NCBI RefSeq assembly: GCF_001949125.1
Contig: NZ_MSTI01000036.1
Coordinates: forward strand, 1-64,000
Length of the DNA stretch: 64,000 bases
From: Deinococcus marmoris
Lineage (GTDB): Bacteria > Deinococcota > Deinococci > Deinococcales > Deinococcaceae
Direction of reading: 5' to 3'
In this document: positions 1 to 12,546 of the stretch, piece after piece
Numbering within the stretch: position 1 is the stretch's first letter
How the letters are laid out: every line of letters begins with the position of its first letter
Position numbers and translations under genes: made by a program
The notes under the pieces: generated by a model
What the model was told of the DNA's origin: nothing
The model's input: the letters and a program-made list of their open reading frames with translations, nothing else
Databases searched by the model: none

Positions 1-2
1 CC

Positions 3-296
3 TCGGCAGTGGAACGGCACAACGGGACGGCCCGGCGTATGAATCCGCACCAAGTCCGCAGAAGCCTCGCGTTTGCGAGGCTTCCCCACGTCCGTCAGAC
101 GGTCAGTGATCTGGTCAATGGGATCTATAACTTCTGTCGGGTGAACCGGAGCCTGCGAGTCAAGTTGAATGAACCGGTGGGGCGTCGTCAATATGCGCAA
201 CGGACGCCAGCAATGGCCATCGGGATCACGGACACGGTGTGGAGCGTGCTGCGCCTGCTCAGCACCGTGGTCATGAAGAACCCATGTCGGTCATGA
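3..296 (+). CDS. IS1-like transposase, C-terminal part (cut by window edge)
   Basis: About 97 codons of an open frame that enters from the left edge and ends at a TGA. The segment from ERHNGTARR through RRSLAFAR to NRSLRVKL and RTPAMAIGITD resembles the C-terminal end of IS1-family and related DDE transposases, where an RHN-type motif holds the last catalytic region. The N-terminal part and left inverted repeat lie outside the window, so I cannot tell whether the element is intact. The gene ends 35 bp before the converging prfC. Family assignment is by recalled similarity only. Confidence 0.6.
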   Translation, partial: SAVERHNGTARRMNPHQVRRSLAFARLPHVRQTVSDLVNGIYNFCRVNRSLRVKLNEPVGRRQYAQRTPAMAIGITDTVWSVLRLLSTVVMKNPCRS

Positions 297-330
297 TTCC
301 AGCCTTCTACCATCTGTTCCCACAGCCCAC

Positions 331-1974
<1,644 letters not shown>

Positions 1975-2053
1975 GGGTGGCTCCTGCGGGGGCTTTGTAA
2001 AACAGCACCGCTCGTTCTGAGAAGGGGGTAGAACTGGGCGTCCTCGACTCTCG

Positions 2054-2080
2054 CTAGGGCGGCGGAAGGAGAACGGTCAT
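2054..2080 (-). CDS. Putative prfC leader peptide, MTVLLPPP
   Basis: An ATG lies six bases after the -10 box TAGAAT, the spacing seen for leaderless genes throughout this window. It opens a frame of eight sense codons reading MTVLLPPP, with Pro codons CCG CCG CCC directly before the stop TAG. Runs of Pro slow both elongation and termination, and the next gene encodes RF3, so a sensing role is plausible. The 80 bases between this frame and prfC contain small hairpins (GTTCT/AGAAC and GCGG/CCGC) but no clear T-tailed terminator. Position and sequence are observed; translation and function are inferred. Confidence 0.5.
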   Translation of the reverse strand: MTVLLPPP

Positions 2081-2086
2081 GCACCT

Positions 2087-2092
2087 ATTCTA
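2087..2092 (-). promoter_or_regulatory. -10 box for the prfC leader transcript
   Basis: TAGAAT on the minus strand, five of six bases matching the sigma-70 consensus. No convincing -35 is visible. Transcription would begin at about the ATG of the micro-ORF at 2080. In the remaining ~185 bp up to the divergent gene at 2280 I see only weak promoter-like sequence for that gene. Confidence 0.6.
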
Positions 2093-2279
2093 GCGCGTCA
2101 CCGGGGAATCCGTCTGGAGGCGGTACCCGGAAGCATCCCCTGGTGGGTGCCTCCGATTCTGCCCATATCGCTCTGGCCCTGGCTGCGGTATCCTGCGGGT
2201 ACGTTTCGGGGTTCCTCTATTCCCCTTCGGTTCAAGGCCCCGGCCACTCGCGCACCCGCGCCAGGAGAGTGCCAGCCCT

Positions 2280-3236
2280 ATGTTCCCACCAGAATCCAGT
2301 TCACAGCAGGCCCCGGCCACGACCCGTAGTACGGCGCGCGGTGAGGTGGAACGCGCCCGATTGATGAGCGATGTCCGTGATCTGGTCGCTATTCTGCGCC
2401 GCCAGCCCAACGAGCTGCTGCCCTTCGAGTGGGTCAAGCATCTGGCCCCGCTGGGCGAACACAGCCTGGGGGTGCAGGCCATCGAGGTGGCCCACATCAT
2501 CGGCTCGGTGGACCGCTACCGCGAATTTGATCGCCACTATCTGCCCAAGGAAAAGCACCTGGACGAGCGCTGGATCGGCATCCGCAGCGCGCAGCTCCAG
2601 GGCAAGGAACTGCCGCCCATCCAGGTCTACAAGGTGGGCGAGCTGTACTTCGTCAAGGATGGTAACCACCGCGTCTCGGTGGCCCGCCGTCAGGGACAGG
2701 CATACATCGACGCGCATGTGATCGAGCTGAGCGTGACCGTGCCGCCGGAGGAAAGCGACACCCTGGTGGATCTGATCATCAAGGGGGAGTACGCGCAGTT
2801 TTTGCGGGCCACCAATCTGGATGTGCTGGTGCCTGGCCACCGCGAGATCCTGTTCACCACGGCGGGCCGGTACGACAAGCTGCTGGAACACATCCGCACC
2901 CGTCAGTATTTTCTGGACCGCAAGCCGGAGCGCGCCGGACTGCCGCCCGTGACCTGGGAGGAGGCGGTGGTCAGTTGGTACGAGCGCCTGTACCTGCGAA
3001 TCGTGGACAATCTGGACCTGCACCACGTCATGTTCCGTTTTCCGGGCCGCACCGAGGCGGACCTGTACCTGTGGACGATGGACCACCGTTATTTTCTGAC
3101 CCAGAAGTACGGCCATGACGTGGGCAGCGAGGAAGCCGCCCGCGACTTCGGCAAACGCCACTCGCCCCCGGCCTACAAACGGCTGGGCCAGCGCATGCAA
3201 CTGCTGCTGCGGGGCAAGCTGGATTCGGCGATGTGA
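2280..3236 (+). CDS. ParB/sulfiredoxin-fold domain protein
   Basis: A 318-residue protein. Residues ~100-145 carry the ParB-like nuclease-fold signature: LPPIQVYKVGELYFVKDGNHRVSVAR, where DGNHR is the hallmark loop. There is no helix-turn-helix or dimerisation domain of true ParB, so a chromosome-partitioning role is not supported. The C-terminal half (~170-318) is charged, rich in aromatics and of unknown function. Related single-domain ParB-fold proteins in Deinococcus and actinobacteria are often labelled DUF4032 or transcriptional regulator. The ATG has AGGAGAG about ten bases upstream. The gene stands alone, divergent from prfC and convergent with the acetyltransferase. Confidence 0.7.
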   Translation: MFPPESSSQQAPATTRSTARGEVERARLMSDVRDLVAILRRQPNELLPFEWVKHLAPLGEHSLGVQAIEVAHIIGSVDRYREFDRHYLPKEKHLDERWIGIRSAQLQGKELPPIQVYKVGELYFVKDGNHRVSVARRQGQAYIDAHVIELSVTVPPEESDTLVDLIIKGEYAQFLRATNLDVLVPGHREILFTTAGRYDKLLEHIRTRQYFLDRKPERAGLPPVTWEEAVVSWYERLYLRIVDNLDLHHVMFRFPGRTEADLYLWTMDHRYFLTQKYGHDVGSEEAARDFGKRHSPPAYKRLGQRMQLLLRGKLDSAM

Positions 3237-3250
3237 TGTATCGGCCCGAA

Positions 3251-4066
3251 TTACGGCAAGCTCTGGCGTTCGCTCCAGAAAGTCTTGAGCTGGGCCACCC
3301 GGAAACCGTACCGCTCCAGATTGCGCTGGCTGCCTGAAGCAAAAGCCGTCGTGACTGTAACCAGTTCGCAGGACTGCGCCGCGTTATTCAGGCGGCAGTG
3401 GATCAGGGCGGCCTGTAAACCCCGCCCACGGAATTCGGGCAGGGTGGCGGCCCCAGCAAGGTAAGCCACGCCGTTCTGAACGCTCAGGGCAGCAGCAGCG
3501 GGTTGCCCGTCTACGCAGGCCAGAAAGCGGCGCACCCCTGCCCCCTCGTTTTCAAGAATCGCCAGCGCCCTCTGGACCGGATCGGTGAAGCCGTAGCCTG
3601 CCAGCAGCACAGCATTGAACGTCGCGGTGTCCTCGCCCAGTTTCAATTCGCGCACTTCTACGCCAGCGAACGTGCGGGGCGGTGGAGCCTCTGCCGCCGC
3701 GTAAAGCGTCGCGCCCACGCCGACGGGCGTAAATCCCCTGTCAAACAGCGCGGCTCCCAGAGTCGGCGTCAGGTGCGTTGCCCAGACACTGAGGCGAGGG
3801 GCAATCCGTTCAGACTGATACACGGACAGCACCTCGTCCAGCTCAGTCAACGTGTCCTGGGTCAGCCCGGAGACCGTGTTGTACCAGGGCAGTTCCGGCA
3901 AGGCGCGCACTAATGAGGCCCACAAGCCGCCTCGCCCGTACAGGGTGACGCCGTGCGGATTCCCCTGCAATTTGGAGGCCCGTCGCAATGCGTCCCAGCC
4001 CTTCTGGCGAATGGCCGCTTCAAGCCGCTCGATCAGCTCCGGCGTCAGCGGCGGCGTGGCCGTCAA
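3251..4066 (-). CDS. GNAT-family N-acetyltransferase
   Basis: The C-terminal half shows the acetyl-CoA binding signature: strand AALSVQNGVAYLAGAATLPEFRGRGLQAALI, where RGRGLQAAL is the Q/RxxGxG/A loop, followed by NLERYGFRV. The N-terminal ~130 residues are a second, degenerate GNAT-like or substrate-binding domain. Start is taken as a TTG at 4066 that overlaps the pepA stop (TTGA), giving 271 residues and translational coupling to pepA. A start further upstream would run deep into pepA and is unlikely. The substrate is unknown. Confidence 0.75.
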   Translation of the reverse strand: MTATPPLTPELIERLEAAIRQKGWDALRRASKLQGNPHGVTLYGRGGLWASLVRALPELPWYNTVSGLTQDTLTELDEVLSVYQSERIAPRLSVWATHLTPTLGAALFDRGFTPVGVGATLYAAAEAPPPRTFAGVEVRELKLGEDTATFNAVLLAGYGFTDPVQRALAILENEGAGVRRFLACVDGQPAAAALSVQNGVAYLAGAATLPEFRGRGLQAALIHCRLNNAAQSCELVTVTTAFASGSQRNLERYGFRVAQLKTFWSERQSLP

Positions 4067-5427
4067 TCCTGGCTCTCGCCCGCCAGCACGTATTCCACTA
4101 GCGTTCCCACGCCCCACCCCGTCGCCACGTCTTCCTTCGCGGCGTTTCCGGCGATGTCCAGATGCGCCCACGGACGGGTCACGAACTGCTGGAGGAACAG
4201 CGCGGCCTTGATGCTGCCCCCGGCGGGGACCATGTCGCTGTTCTTCAGGTCCGCGATGGTGTTCTTGCGGTACGACTTCAGATACGGCTGGTGCAGCGGC
4301 AGCTCCCACAGCAGTTCCCCGGCGGCCTCCGCACCTGCCTGTAAGCGGGCCGCCAACGCACGGTCAGAGCTGAACAGCGCGGCCATGTCATTGCCCAGCG
4401 CGGCCACCTTCACGCCAGTCAGCGTCGCCAGATCGACAACCTCGGTTGCGCCCTCGTCGCAGGCCACAGCCAGGGCGTCGGCCAGCACCAGACGGCCCTC
4501 GGCGTCGGTGTTGGTCACTTCCACCGTTTTGCCGTTGGCGGCGCGGTACACGTCGCCGGGGCGCATCGCGTGCGGCCCCACCATGTTCTCGGCGGCGGCC
4601 ACGTAGGCGCGGACCTCGGTGCCGTCCGGGATGCTGGCGCGCAATTCGGCCAGGGCGCGGATGGCCCCCAGCACTGCGCCCGCACCGCCCATGTCGTTCT
4701 TCATGCCGTACATGCCCGCGCCCGACTTGAGGCTGTAACCCCCGGTGTCGAAGGTGATGCCCTTGCCCACCAGCGCGATAATCCGGGTGGCTTTCCCCTG
4801 CGCGGGCAGGGTCAGGCGAATCAGGCGTGGCCCCGTCACGCTGCCCGCCGCCACCGCTGCCAGCAGGCCCATGCCCCGTGCCTCGATGCCACCGCCGTCC
4901 CAGACCTCTACCTCGACGCCATGCCCGGAAAGCTTCTGCGCCTCGCGCGCCATCGTCGCCGGATTCAGGTGGTTGGCGGGGGCGCTGACCAGTTCGCGGG
5001 CGAAGGTCACGCCTGCCGCCATGCCCCGGATGCGCGCCAGGGCAGCGGCGTCCAGCCCCTCCACCTGAAGCTGAACCTCGTCTTTCTGATCGTCCCCACC
5101 CTTGTACCGGCGGTCCTCCCAGCCTGCGGCCAGCGTCGCGGAAGCCAGCGCGGCGGCGTGGTCCGTCGCGGTCACCTTCACCGTCTCGGCTTTCAATTCG
5201 CGCGCCAGTTTCGCCAGGGCCGCGCCCAGTTCGCGGGCGTCCTGCGCGTCTGCGGGGGCCAGAGCAAGGGCCGTATCCCCATTCTCGCCGCGCGAGATCA
5301 GTCGCACCTCGCCCGCCTCCAGGCCACGGGTCAGGCGTTCGGGCCAGTTCTTGCCAGTCCAGTCCGCGCCCGTCCCGGCGAAGGTCAGCGAGAGGTCGGG
5401 GCGCTCCAGCGAATCCACGAGTTGCAT
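4063..5427 (-). CDS. pepA: Leucyl aminopeptidase (M17 family)
   Basis: Dinuclear-metal cytosolic aminopeptidase of the M17 family, 454 residues from an ATG at 5427 (MQLVDSLERP). Metal and catalytic segments are visible: GKGITFDTGGYSLK, MKNDMGGAGAV and the family signature NTDAEGRLVLADAL. The N-terminal ~140 residues are the non-catalytic macro-like domain. The upstream sequence TTTACT-6 nt-ATG is a weak leaderless-type start. The gene is divergent from the CBS gene, and its stop overlaps the start of the acetyltransferase, suggesting a two-gene transcript. It probably acts in general peptide turnover. Confidence 0.93.
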   Translation of the reverse strand: MQLVDSLERPDLSLTFAGTGADWTGKNWPERLTRGLEAGEVRLISRGENGDTALALAPADAQDARELGAALAKLARELKAETVKVTATDHAAALASATLAAGWEDRRYKGGDDQKDEVQLQVEGLDAAALARIRGMAAGVTFARELVSAPANHLNPATMAREAQKLSGHGVEVEVWDGGGIEARGMGLLAAVAAGSVTGPRLIRLTLPAQGKATRIIALVGKGITFDTGGYSLKSGAGMYGMKNDMGGAGAVLGAIRALAELRASIPDGTEVRAYVAAAENMVGPHAMRPGDVYRAANGKTVEVTNTDAEGRLVLADALAVACDEGATEVVDLATLTGVKVAALGNDMAALFSSDRALAARLQAGAEAAGELLWELPLHQPYLKSYRKNTIADLKNSDMVPAGGSIKAALFLQQFVTRPWAHLDIAGNAAKEDVATGWGVGTLVEYVLAGESQD

Positions 5428-5573
5428 GGGGGAAGTAAAGCACGGGTGGGCGTTCTGCGGGAGGCGAAGCACTGGGCCTGAGCATGGTTTCCGCCCACAT
5501 GTTTGCCGTGCTGGCCGCGCCGTAATGCCTCCGTAATGCTGCTCCCTCACTCTTGCGGGCATGGAGGAACAAC

Positions 5574-6007
5574 ATGCTGGTCCATGAGTTAATGAGCGCC
5601 CCAGTCGTCGTCGCGCCGCCCTCGCTGCCTTTGCCCGACGCGGCGCACCTGATGAAATCGCGCGGGATTCGCCGCCTTCCGGTGGTGGACGGGTCCCGGC
5701 TGGTGGGCATCGTCACAGACCGCGATCTGCGCGAGGCCCTGCCCAGCAAGGTCAGCAGCCTCTCGCCGTGGGAGGCCACCACCCGTCTGGCCGCCGTGAG
5801 CGTGCAGGACGTGATGCGCCGCAGCGTGCTGACCACCACGCCCGACGCGGACGCCCGCGACGCCGCCTATACCCTGCTGCACCACCGTGTGGGGGCCTTG
5901 CCCGTCATCGACGACGCGGGGACCGTGGTGGGCCTGCTGACCGTCAGCGACGTGCTGCGCGACTATGCCCGCCCGTCCGAAAGTCAAAACGGCACTGAGG
6001 CCAGACC

Positions 6008-6011
<4 letters not shown>
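5574..6011 (+). CDS. Tandem CBS-domain protein
   Basis: 145 residues made of two CBS domains: MSAPVVVAPP...GIVTDRDLR and VMRRSVLTTTPDA...VGLLTVSDVL. Such stand-alone CBS pairs bind adenosyl nucleotides or NAD and act as energy sensors. Start is the ATG at 5574 because GGAGGAA lies seven bases before it; an in-frame TTG at 5553 has no ribosome-binding site. Its stop overlaps the ATG of the next gene (ATGA). The first oxidase subunits follow without a gap, so it is probably co-expressed with the terminal oxidase, which is an uncommon pairing. Confidence 0.88.
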
Positions 6012-6187
<176 letters not shown>

Positions 6188-6748
6188 GTGTCGGCTCCGC
6201 GTCCAGCCGGCCCACGTCCGGTGAATCAGCGGCTGGACCACCACACGCTGGAAAAGTACGAGAACATCTGGTTCGGCATCGCCACCGTCATGGCGCTCTT
6301 TCTGTTCGTGACCGTGCTGGCCAGCTTTTTCAGCGGCACCTATCCGTCCTTGACTGGGGAGGGCGGCCATCACATCACGGGCGTCAAGAACGGGCGGCTG
6401 AACCCCAAGAACTTCGCGGCCACGCCGTTTGCCACCCCCGGCCTGCGCCAGAACGCCGACGGCACGTATGAAGCCTTCGTGGTGGCCAGAGCCTTCCAGT
6501 TCGAGCCTGCCGTGCTGAAAGTGCCCGTCGGCAAACCCATCACCATCCACGTCACCTCGGCGGACGTGCTGCACGGCTATTTCATTGAAGGCACCAACAT
6601 CAACACCACCGCCATTCCAGGGCAGGTGTCCAGCTTCACCACCACCTTTCGCCGCCCCGGCACCCTCAACGTGATCTGCAACGAGTACTGCGGGACCGGG
6701 CACCACAACATGATCAACGGCGTGAAGGTCGAGGTTCAGGAGCCGTGA
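6188..6748 (+). CDS. cbaB: Cytochrome c oxidase subunit II, ba3 type
   Basis: 186 residues, GTG start directly abutting the subunit IIa stop. One N-terminal transmembrane helix (~38-60, VMALFLFVTVLASFF) anchors a periplasmic cupredoxin domain. CuA ligands are visible: the His in DVLHGYFIEG and the cluster CNEYCGTGHHNM (two Cys, His, Met). It accepts electrons from cytochrome c and passes them to subunit I. Subunits II of the ba3 class have only one helix, in agreement with the separate IIa gene upstream. Confidence 0.95.
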   Translation: MSAPRPAGPRPVNQRLDHHTLEKYENIWFGIATVMALFLFVTVLASFFSGTYPSLTGEGGHHITGVKNGRLNPKNFAATPFATPGLRQNADGTYEAFVVARAFQFEPAVLKVPVGKPITIHVTSADVLHGYFIEGTNINTTAIPGQVSSFTTTFRRPGTLNVICNEYCGTGHHNMINGVKVEVQEP

Positions 6749-6773
6749 GCGGGTCTAAGGGTCAAGGGTCCAG

Positions 6774-6791
6774 GGGTCTGAGAAAAGACCC
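6774..6791 (+). other. Small intercistronic hairpin between cbaB and cbaA
   Basis: GGGTC, an eight-base loop, then GACCC. It lies in the 85-bp gap before cbaA, preceded by direct repeats of AGGGTC. There is no T tract, so it is not a terminator. It could affect mRNA processing or the relative yield of the two subunits. Confidence 0.35.
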
Positions 6792-6833
6792 TCTGTTCAG
6801 CGTTTCCCGCAACCTTCCGAAGGAGCATTCTTT

Positions 6834-8598
<1,765 letters not shown>

Positions 8599-8602
<4 letters not shown>

Positions 8603-9027
8603 GCGAGATCAGCAACGAGCGCGGATTTTCAGGCCGCGAGATTACCGCCGCCGTGGTGTTCGTGGTGCTGGCGGGCGTGATCGCCTTTACCTCCTTCAAC
8701 ACCGGAATGGGCATGTCCGGCGGTGCGGGTGCGGGTGAGATGACGGCGTCAGTCGCCAGCGCCCCGGTGAACGGCCAGTCGCTGTACGCCAGCAATTGCG
8801 TGGGCTGCCACGGCGCGAATGCGGTGGGCGGCATCGGCCCGGCGCTGGGCGTGACCGCCGCCTGGACGCCCGCCGAATTTGCCGCAGCGGTGTTGCACGG
8901 TCAGGCTCCGGGGGGCCGCGCCCTGGCTCCGGTCATGCCGCGCTTCGCCGAGTCGGGCTTCGGCGGCGAGACGGCCACCGACGAGCAGGTGGAGGCGATC
9001 CACATGTATGTGAAAAGCCTGCAATAG
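8599..9027 (+). CDS. Membrane-anchored c-type cytochrome
   Basis: 142 residues: an N-terminal anchor helix (~14-35, ITAAVVFVVLAGVIAF), then a short linker and one class I cytochrome c domain. The haem site is NCVGCHG (CxxCH) near residue 70, and the axial Met is probably that in VMPRF near 113. Located directly after ba3 subunit I, it is a likely electron donor to the CuA site of subunit II. The ATG has GAGGA about eight bases upstream and is coupled to the preceding frame. Confidence 0.9.
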
Positions 9028-9042
9028 AGCGGGGCCTGGGAT

Positions 9043-9075
9043 GGGGGGCAAAGAGTGGACGGCTCTCTGCCCCCC
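9043..9075 (+). terminator. Hairpin after the oxidase operon
   Basis: GGGGGGCA pairs with TGCCCCCC, with an inner AGAG/CTCT extension. There is no T run after it, so it is either a weak terminator or a 3' stabilising structure. It marks the end of the oxidase gene block, 110 bp before rfbB. Confidence 0.5.
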
Positions 9076-9185
9076 GATCTATACTGGTTCAAACAAAACA
9101 CGGCGGGGCTGGTCCAGGCATGCGGGTGTATGGGAAGCTGGGCCTAGCCCCCCGAACGGGCGGTTCTGGCCTTACTCTCGGAAGC

Positions 9186-10229
9186 ATGACAACTGACAAT
9201 TTTCCCAAAAGGCTTCTGGTCACGGGTGGCTGCGGGTTTATCGGCAGCAACTTCGTGCGCTACTGGCTGGGCCAGCATCCTGAAAGCCGCGTGGTGGTGT
9301 ACGACAAACTGACCTACGCGGGCCGCCGTGAAAACCTGGCCGATCTCTGGGATAGTCCCAATCTCTCGCTGGTGGTGGCCGACATTGGTGACATGGACGC
9401 GTTACGCCGGGCCTGCAAGGAAAACCAGATTGATCTGATCGTCAATTTTGCTGCTGAAACCCATGTGGATCAGTCGATCCTGGGACCGCTGGTCTTCACC
9501 GATACCAACGTGCGTGGCACGCATGTCCTGCTGGAAGTGGCCCGCCAACTGGGCATCCGCCTACATCACATCAGCACCGACGAGGTCTACGGGCACATCC
9601 GTGATGATCATCAAAGTGTGGAAACAGATGAACTTGCCCCGCGTAGCCCCTACGCCGCCAGCAAGGCCGCTGCCGATCAACTGGTCCAGGCGTATGCCAT
9701 CACCTATGACCTGCCGGTGACCATCACGCGCGGGGCCAACAACGTTGGCGCCTATCAGTATCCCGAAAAAGCCGTGCCCCTGTTTGCCACCAACGCCATT
9801 CTGGGCGAGGCCATCCCGGTCTACGGCGACGGGTTGCAGATGCGTGACTACGCCCACGTCCATGACCATTGCACCGGCATCGAGACCGTGCTACTGCACG
9901 GCCAGATCGGCGAGGTGTACAACGTCGGCACCGGGCGCGAGATGACCAATCTGGAGATGGTAGACATCGTGCTGGACACGCTGGGTAAAGATCATTCGCT
10001 GGTCCGACATGTCACGGACCGCCCTGGCCATGATCGCCGCTACAGCATGAACGTGGACAAATTGAAGGCCCTGGGCTGGCAGCCAAAATACGATCCGAAG
10101 GAAGCTGTCGCTGAGGCGGCGAAGTGGTATGCCGAGAATCAGGCCTGGTGGGAGCCGATCCGCAGCGGCGAGTTCCGCGAGTACTACGAAAAGCAGTATG
10201 CCGAGCGACTGGCTGGAACGCCATCGTGA
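9186..10229 (+). CDS. rfbB: dTDP-glucose 4,6-dehydratase
   Basis: Extended SDR enzyme converting dTDP-glucose to dTDP-4-keto-6-deoxyglucose, second step of dTDP-L-rhamnose synthesis. The 347 residues show the NAD-binding [10 protein letters not shown] near residue 14, the STDEVYG motif, the catalytic YAASKAAAD and the PEKAVPLF region. Start chosen at the ATG at 9186 because TACTCT lies seven bases upstream, a leaderless-type promoter; upstream sequence in frame is non-coding. It heads a four-gene operon with overlaps at each junction, and its stop is shared with a possible GTG for rfbA. Confidence 0.95.
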   Translation: MTTDNFPKRLLVTGGCGFIGSNFVRYWLGQHPESRVVVYDKLTYAGRRENLADLWDSPNLSLVVADIGDMDALRRACKENQIDLIVNFAAETHVDQSILGPLVFTDTNVRGTHVLLEVARQLGIRLHHISTDEVYGHIRDDHQSVETDELAPRSPYAASKAAADQLVQAYAITYDLPVTITRGANNVGAYQYPEKAVPLFATNAILGEAIPVYGDGLQMRDYAHVHDHCTGIETVLLHGQIGEVYNVGTGREMTNLEMVDIVLDTLGKDHSLVRHVTDRPGHDRRYSMNVDKLKALGWQPKYDPKEAVAEAAKWYAENQAWWEPIRSGEFREYYEKQYAERLAGTPS

Positions 10230-10237
10230 CTGTTCCT

Positions 10238-11128
10238 ATGTCCAGTCGTCGGGGGATCATTCTGGCCGGGGGCAGTGGCACGCGGCTGTATCCGGCGACG
10301 CTGGCGGTCAGCAAGCAACTGCTGCCCATCTACGACAAGCCGATGATCTATTACCCGCTGACCACCCTGATGCTGGGCGGCATCCGCGAAATTCTGATTA
10401 TTTCCACGCCCGAGGACACCCCACGCTTCAAGCAGCTCCTGGGCGACGGCTCGCAGTGGGGGCTGAGCCTGGAGTATGCCGTGCAGCCTGAACCCGGTGG
10501 GCTTGCCCAGGCATTCCTGATCGGGGAAGACTTCGTGCGGGGCCATGACAGCGCGCTGATTCTGGGTGACAACATTTTCTACGGCAATGACCTGTCGGAC
10601 CTGATGACCTTGGCCAGCCAGAAGGCCGAGGGGGCCACGGTGTTCGCCTATCAGGTCAGTGATCCAGAGCGCTACGGTGTGGTGGACTTCGACGCCTTGG
10701 GCCGTGCCCTGTCCATTGAGGAAAAGCCCGCGCATCCCAAATCCGACTTCGCCGTGACCGGCCTGTACTTTTACGATGAGCGGGTCACGGAACTGGCGCG
10801 GCGCATCCGGCCCTCGGCGCGCGGTGAGCTGGAAATCACGGACATTAACAACCTCTATTTGCAAGAGGGGCTGCTGGAGGTACGAATGATGCGGAGGGGC
10901 TTCGCGTGGCTGGACACGGGCACGCACGAGAGCATGCTGGAGGCCAGCCTGTTTATCCAGACCATCGAACACCGCCAGGGCCTCAAGGTGGCCGCGCCCG
11001 AGGAAATCGCCTGGAGATCGGGCTGGATCAGCACCGGGGCACTGCTTGAACAGGCCCACAAACTCGCCAGGAACCGCTATGGTCAGTACCTTCTCAAGCT
11101 CGCCCAGGAAACACGGAGCCGCCCATGA
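10238..11128 (+). CDS. rfbA: Glucose-1-phosphate thymidylyltransferase
   Basis: Makes dTDP-glucose from glucose-1-phosphate and dTTP, first step of the rhamnose pathway. The nucleotide-binding signature [14 protein letters not shown] begins at residue 5. KPMIYYPL and the metal-binding LGDNIFYG follow, as does the EEKP region. The ATG at 10238 puts the N-terminus where the family normally begins. A GTG at 10226 overlapping the rfbB stop (GTGA) would add four residues and is equally possible. The stop overlaps the ATG of rfbC. Confidence 0.95.
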   Translation: MSSRRGIILAGGSGTRLYPATLAVSKQLLPIYDKPMIYYPLTTLMLGGIREILIISTPEDTPRFKQLLGDGSQWGLSLEYAVQPEPGGLAQAFLIGEDFVRGHDSALILGDNIFYGNDLSDLMTLASQKAEGATVFAYQVSDPERYGVVDFDALGRALSIEEKPAHPKSDFAVTGLYFYDERVTELARRIRPSARGELEITDINNLYLQEGLLEVRMMRRGFAWLDTGTHESMLEASLFIQTIEHRQGLKVAAPEEIAWRSGWISTGALLEQAHKLARNRYGQYLLKLAQETRSRP

Positions 11129-11691
11129 TCGACCTGCCTGACCGTCCCGAGCTGGCCATTCCGCTGGTCACGTCCGTTCTGGAAGCCCTGACCTTCGAGA
11201 CTTATCCTGCCGCCCCGCAGATTGACGGCGTGTGGGTCCAGGCCCTGAAGAAAAACCGCAGTGAGAACGGCGCGTTCATGGAATACCTGCGCGTGGGTGA
11301 ATCGGGTGTTCAGGGCCTGCCCGGCCTCCTGACGCCGCGCCAGATCAGCGTGTCGTGGGCCGCAGCGGGCCGGGTCAATGCCTTTCATATTCACGTCAGG
11401 GCCGAGCAGAACGAAATCTGGTGTGTGCTGGGCGGGCAACTGGTGGTGTGGCTGGTGGACTGCCGGGTTAACAGTTCCACCACAGGCGTCAGGCGCAGGC
11501 TGGTCCTCAGCGGCGAGCAGCCCATGCTGGTGCATATCCCCAGCGGTGTGGCCCACGGCTATGGGGCCGGGCCAGACGGCGCGACGTTGCTGTACACGAT
11601 GGACGCGCAGTTCGATGCGGATGATCCCAACGAGGGCCGCCTGCCCTGGGATCACTTCGGGGCTGAACTATGGGCCGAGGACCGGGGATGA
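11125..11691 (+). CDS. rfbC: dTDP-4-dehydrorhamnose 3,5-epimerase-like cupin
   Basis: 188 residues with the RmlC-type cupin: [29 protein letters not shown], then [15 protein letters not shown], then [13 protein letters not shown] near the end. Position between rfbA and rfbD with four-base overlaps on both sides makes the epimerase role likely. The canonical RGLHxQ segment carrying the catalytic His is replaced by NAFHIH. The last motif keeps the usual family pattern (N-GRLPWD). It is therefore a divergent branch of the epimerase family, or a related sugar cupin filling the same slot. Confidence 0.8.
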   Translation: MIDLPDRPELAIPLVTSVLEALTFETYPAAPQIDGVWVQALKKNRSENGAFMEYLRVGESGVQGLPGLLTPRQISVSWAAAGRVNAFHIHVRAEQNEIWCVLGGQLVVWLVDCRVNSSTTGVRRRLVLSGEQPMLVHIPSGVAHGYGAGPDGATLLYTMDAQFDADDPNEGRLPWDHFGAELWAEDRG

Positions 11692-12437
11692 AAGTGCTGC
11701 TGACCGGTGGTGGGGGCCGGCTGGGCACCGAACTGCGCGCCTTGTTGCCGGGGCTGGGAGCCGAGACCCTGGCCCCCACGTCTGCGGAACTGGACATCAC
11801 CGACGGCGTGCAGGTCATGGACGTGGTACGCCGCGAACGTCCCGACGTGATCGTCCACGCGGCGGCGTATACCGACGTGGGTGGCGCGGAGAAGAACCGC
11901 GAACGCTGCTGGGCTGTGAATGTGGAGGGCACCCGCAACATGGCGCACTCGGCCAACACAGTGGGCGCGAAGTTGGTCCAGATCAGTACCGATTATGTGT
12001 TCAGCGGCGACAGGGGCAATTATCACGAGGACGATACGCCCGGCCCCGTTGTCAATTTCTACGCCCTGAGCAAGCTGGTGGCCGAGGAAGCCGCCCGCGC
12101 CGCACAGCGCCATCTGATCCTCCGCACCAGCTTTCGCCCACGCGAATTCCAGTATCCGGTGGCCTACAGCGACGTGTTCACCGGGCAGGATTACGTGGAC
12201 ATCATCGCGCCGATGATTGGGCTGGCGGTGCGCCATTCCCTGGAAATCGAGAACAGGGTGCTGCACATCGCCACCCAGCGCAAGAGCGTCTACGAACTGG
12301 CGCTGCGGCGCAGGCCCGATGTGCGGGAGGGCACGCGTGCTGAGGCGGGGGTGATGTTGCCGGGAGACGTGAGCCTGAACACCGGGCGCTGGGAGCGGCT
12401 GCGGCGTCAATGGTCTGCGGAGCCTGTGCGCTTTTAG
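11688..12437 (+). CDS. rfbD: dTDP-4-dehydrorhamnose reductase-like SDR
   Basis: Last step of dTDP-L-rhamnose synthesis. The 249 residues show GGGGRLGTEL near residue 8, STDYVFSG and the catalytic YALSKLVAEE. It is shorter than the usual ~290 residues. Its ATG overlaps the rfbC stop. The stop codon TAG is formed by the TA flank plus the first G of the repeat element that begins here, so the C-terminal end may have been set by that insertion. Rhamnose would be used in a surface polysaccharide or S-layer glycan; no glycosyltransferase is in the window. Confidence 0.88.
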   Translation: MKVLLTGGGGRLGTELRALLPGLGAETLAPTSAELDITDGVQVMDVVRRERPDVIVHAAAYTDVGGAEKNRERCWAVNVEGTRNMAHSANTVGAKLVQISTDYVFSGDRGNYHEDDTPGPVVNFYALSKLVAEEAARAAQRHLILRTSFRPREFQYPVAYSDVFTGQDYVDIIAPMIGLAVRHSLEIENRVLHIATQRKSVYELALRRRPDVREGTRAEAGVMLPGDVSLNTGRWERLRRQWSAEPVRF

Positions 12438-12546
12438 AGCATTTGACAGAAAAGATGCACCGTCCTGAGTGAAGCTGAAGTGTTTGGGTACGCTCTTCGG
12501 AACGCCTCAGCTTCGCCCAGTTCAACAATTATTCCGACAAATGCTC
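12437..12546 (+). repeat. Small TA-flanked inverted-repeat element, copy A (110 bp)
   Basis: Ends are GAGCATTTGAC and GACAAATGCTC, imperfect inverted repeats, each flanked by TA. The interior carries a second inverted pair (GAAGCTGA / TCAGCTTC). It has no coding capacity. The ends match copy C at 17628. It looks like a MITE of a TA-targeting transposase family (IS630 or IS5 type); no parent element is in the window. Confidence 0.8.

Noticed and set aside
2280..3236. Chromosome-partitioning ParB
   Set aside because: Only the ParB/Srx fold is present; no helix-turn-helix, no parA neighbour and no parS-like sites seen.
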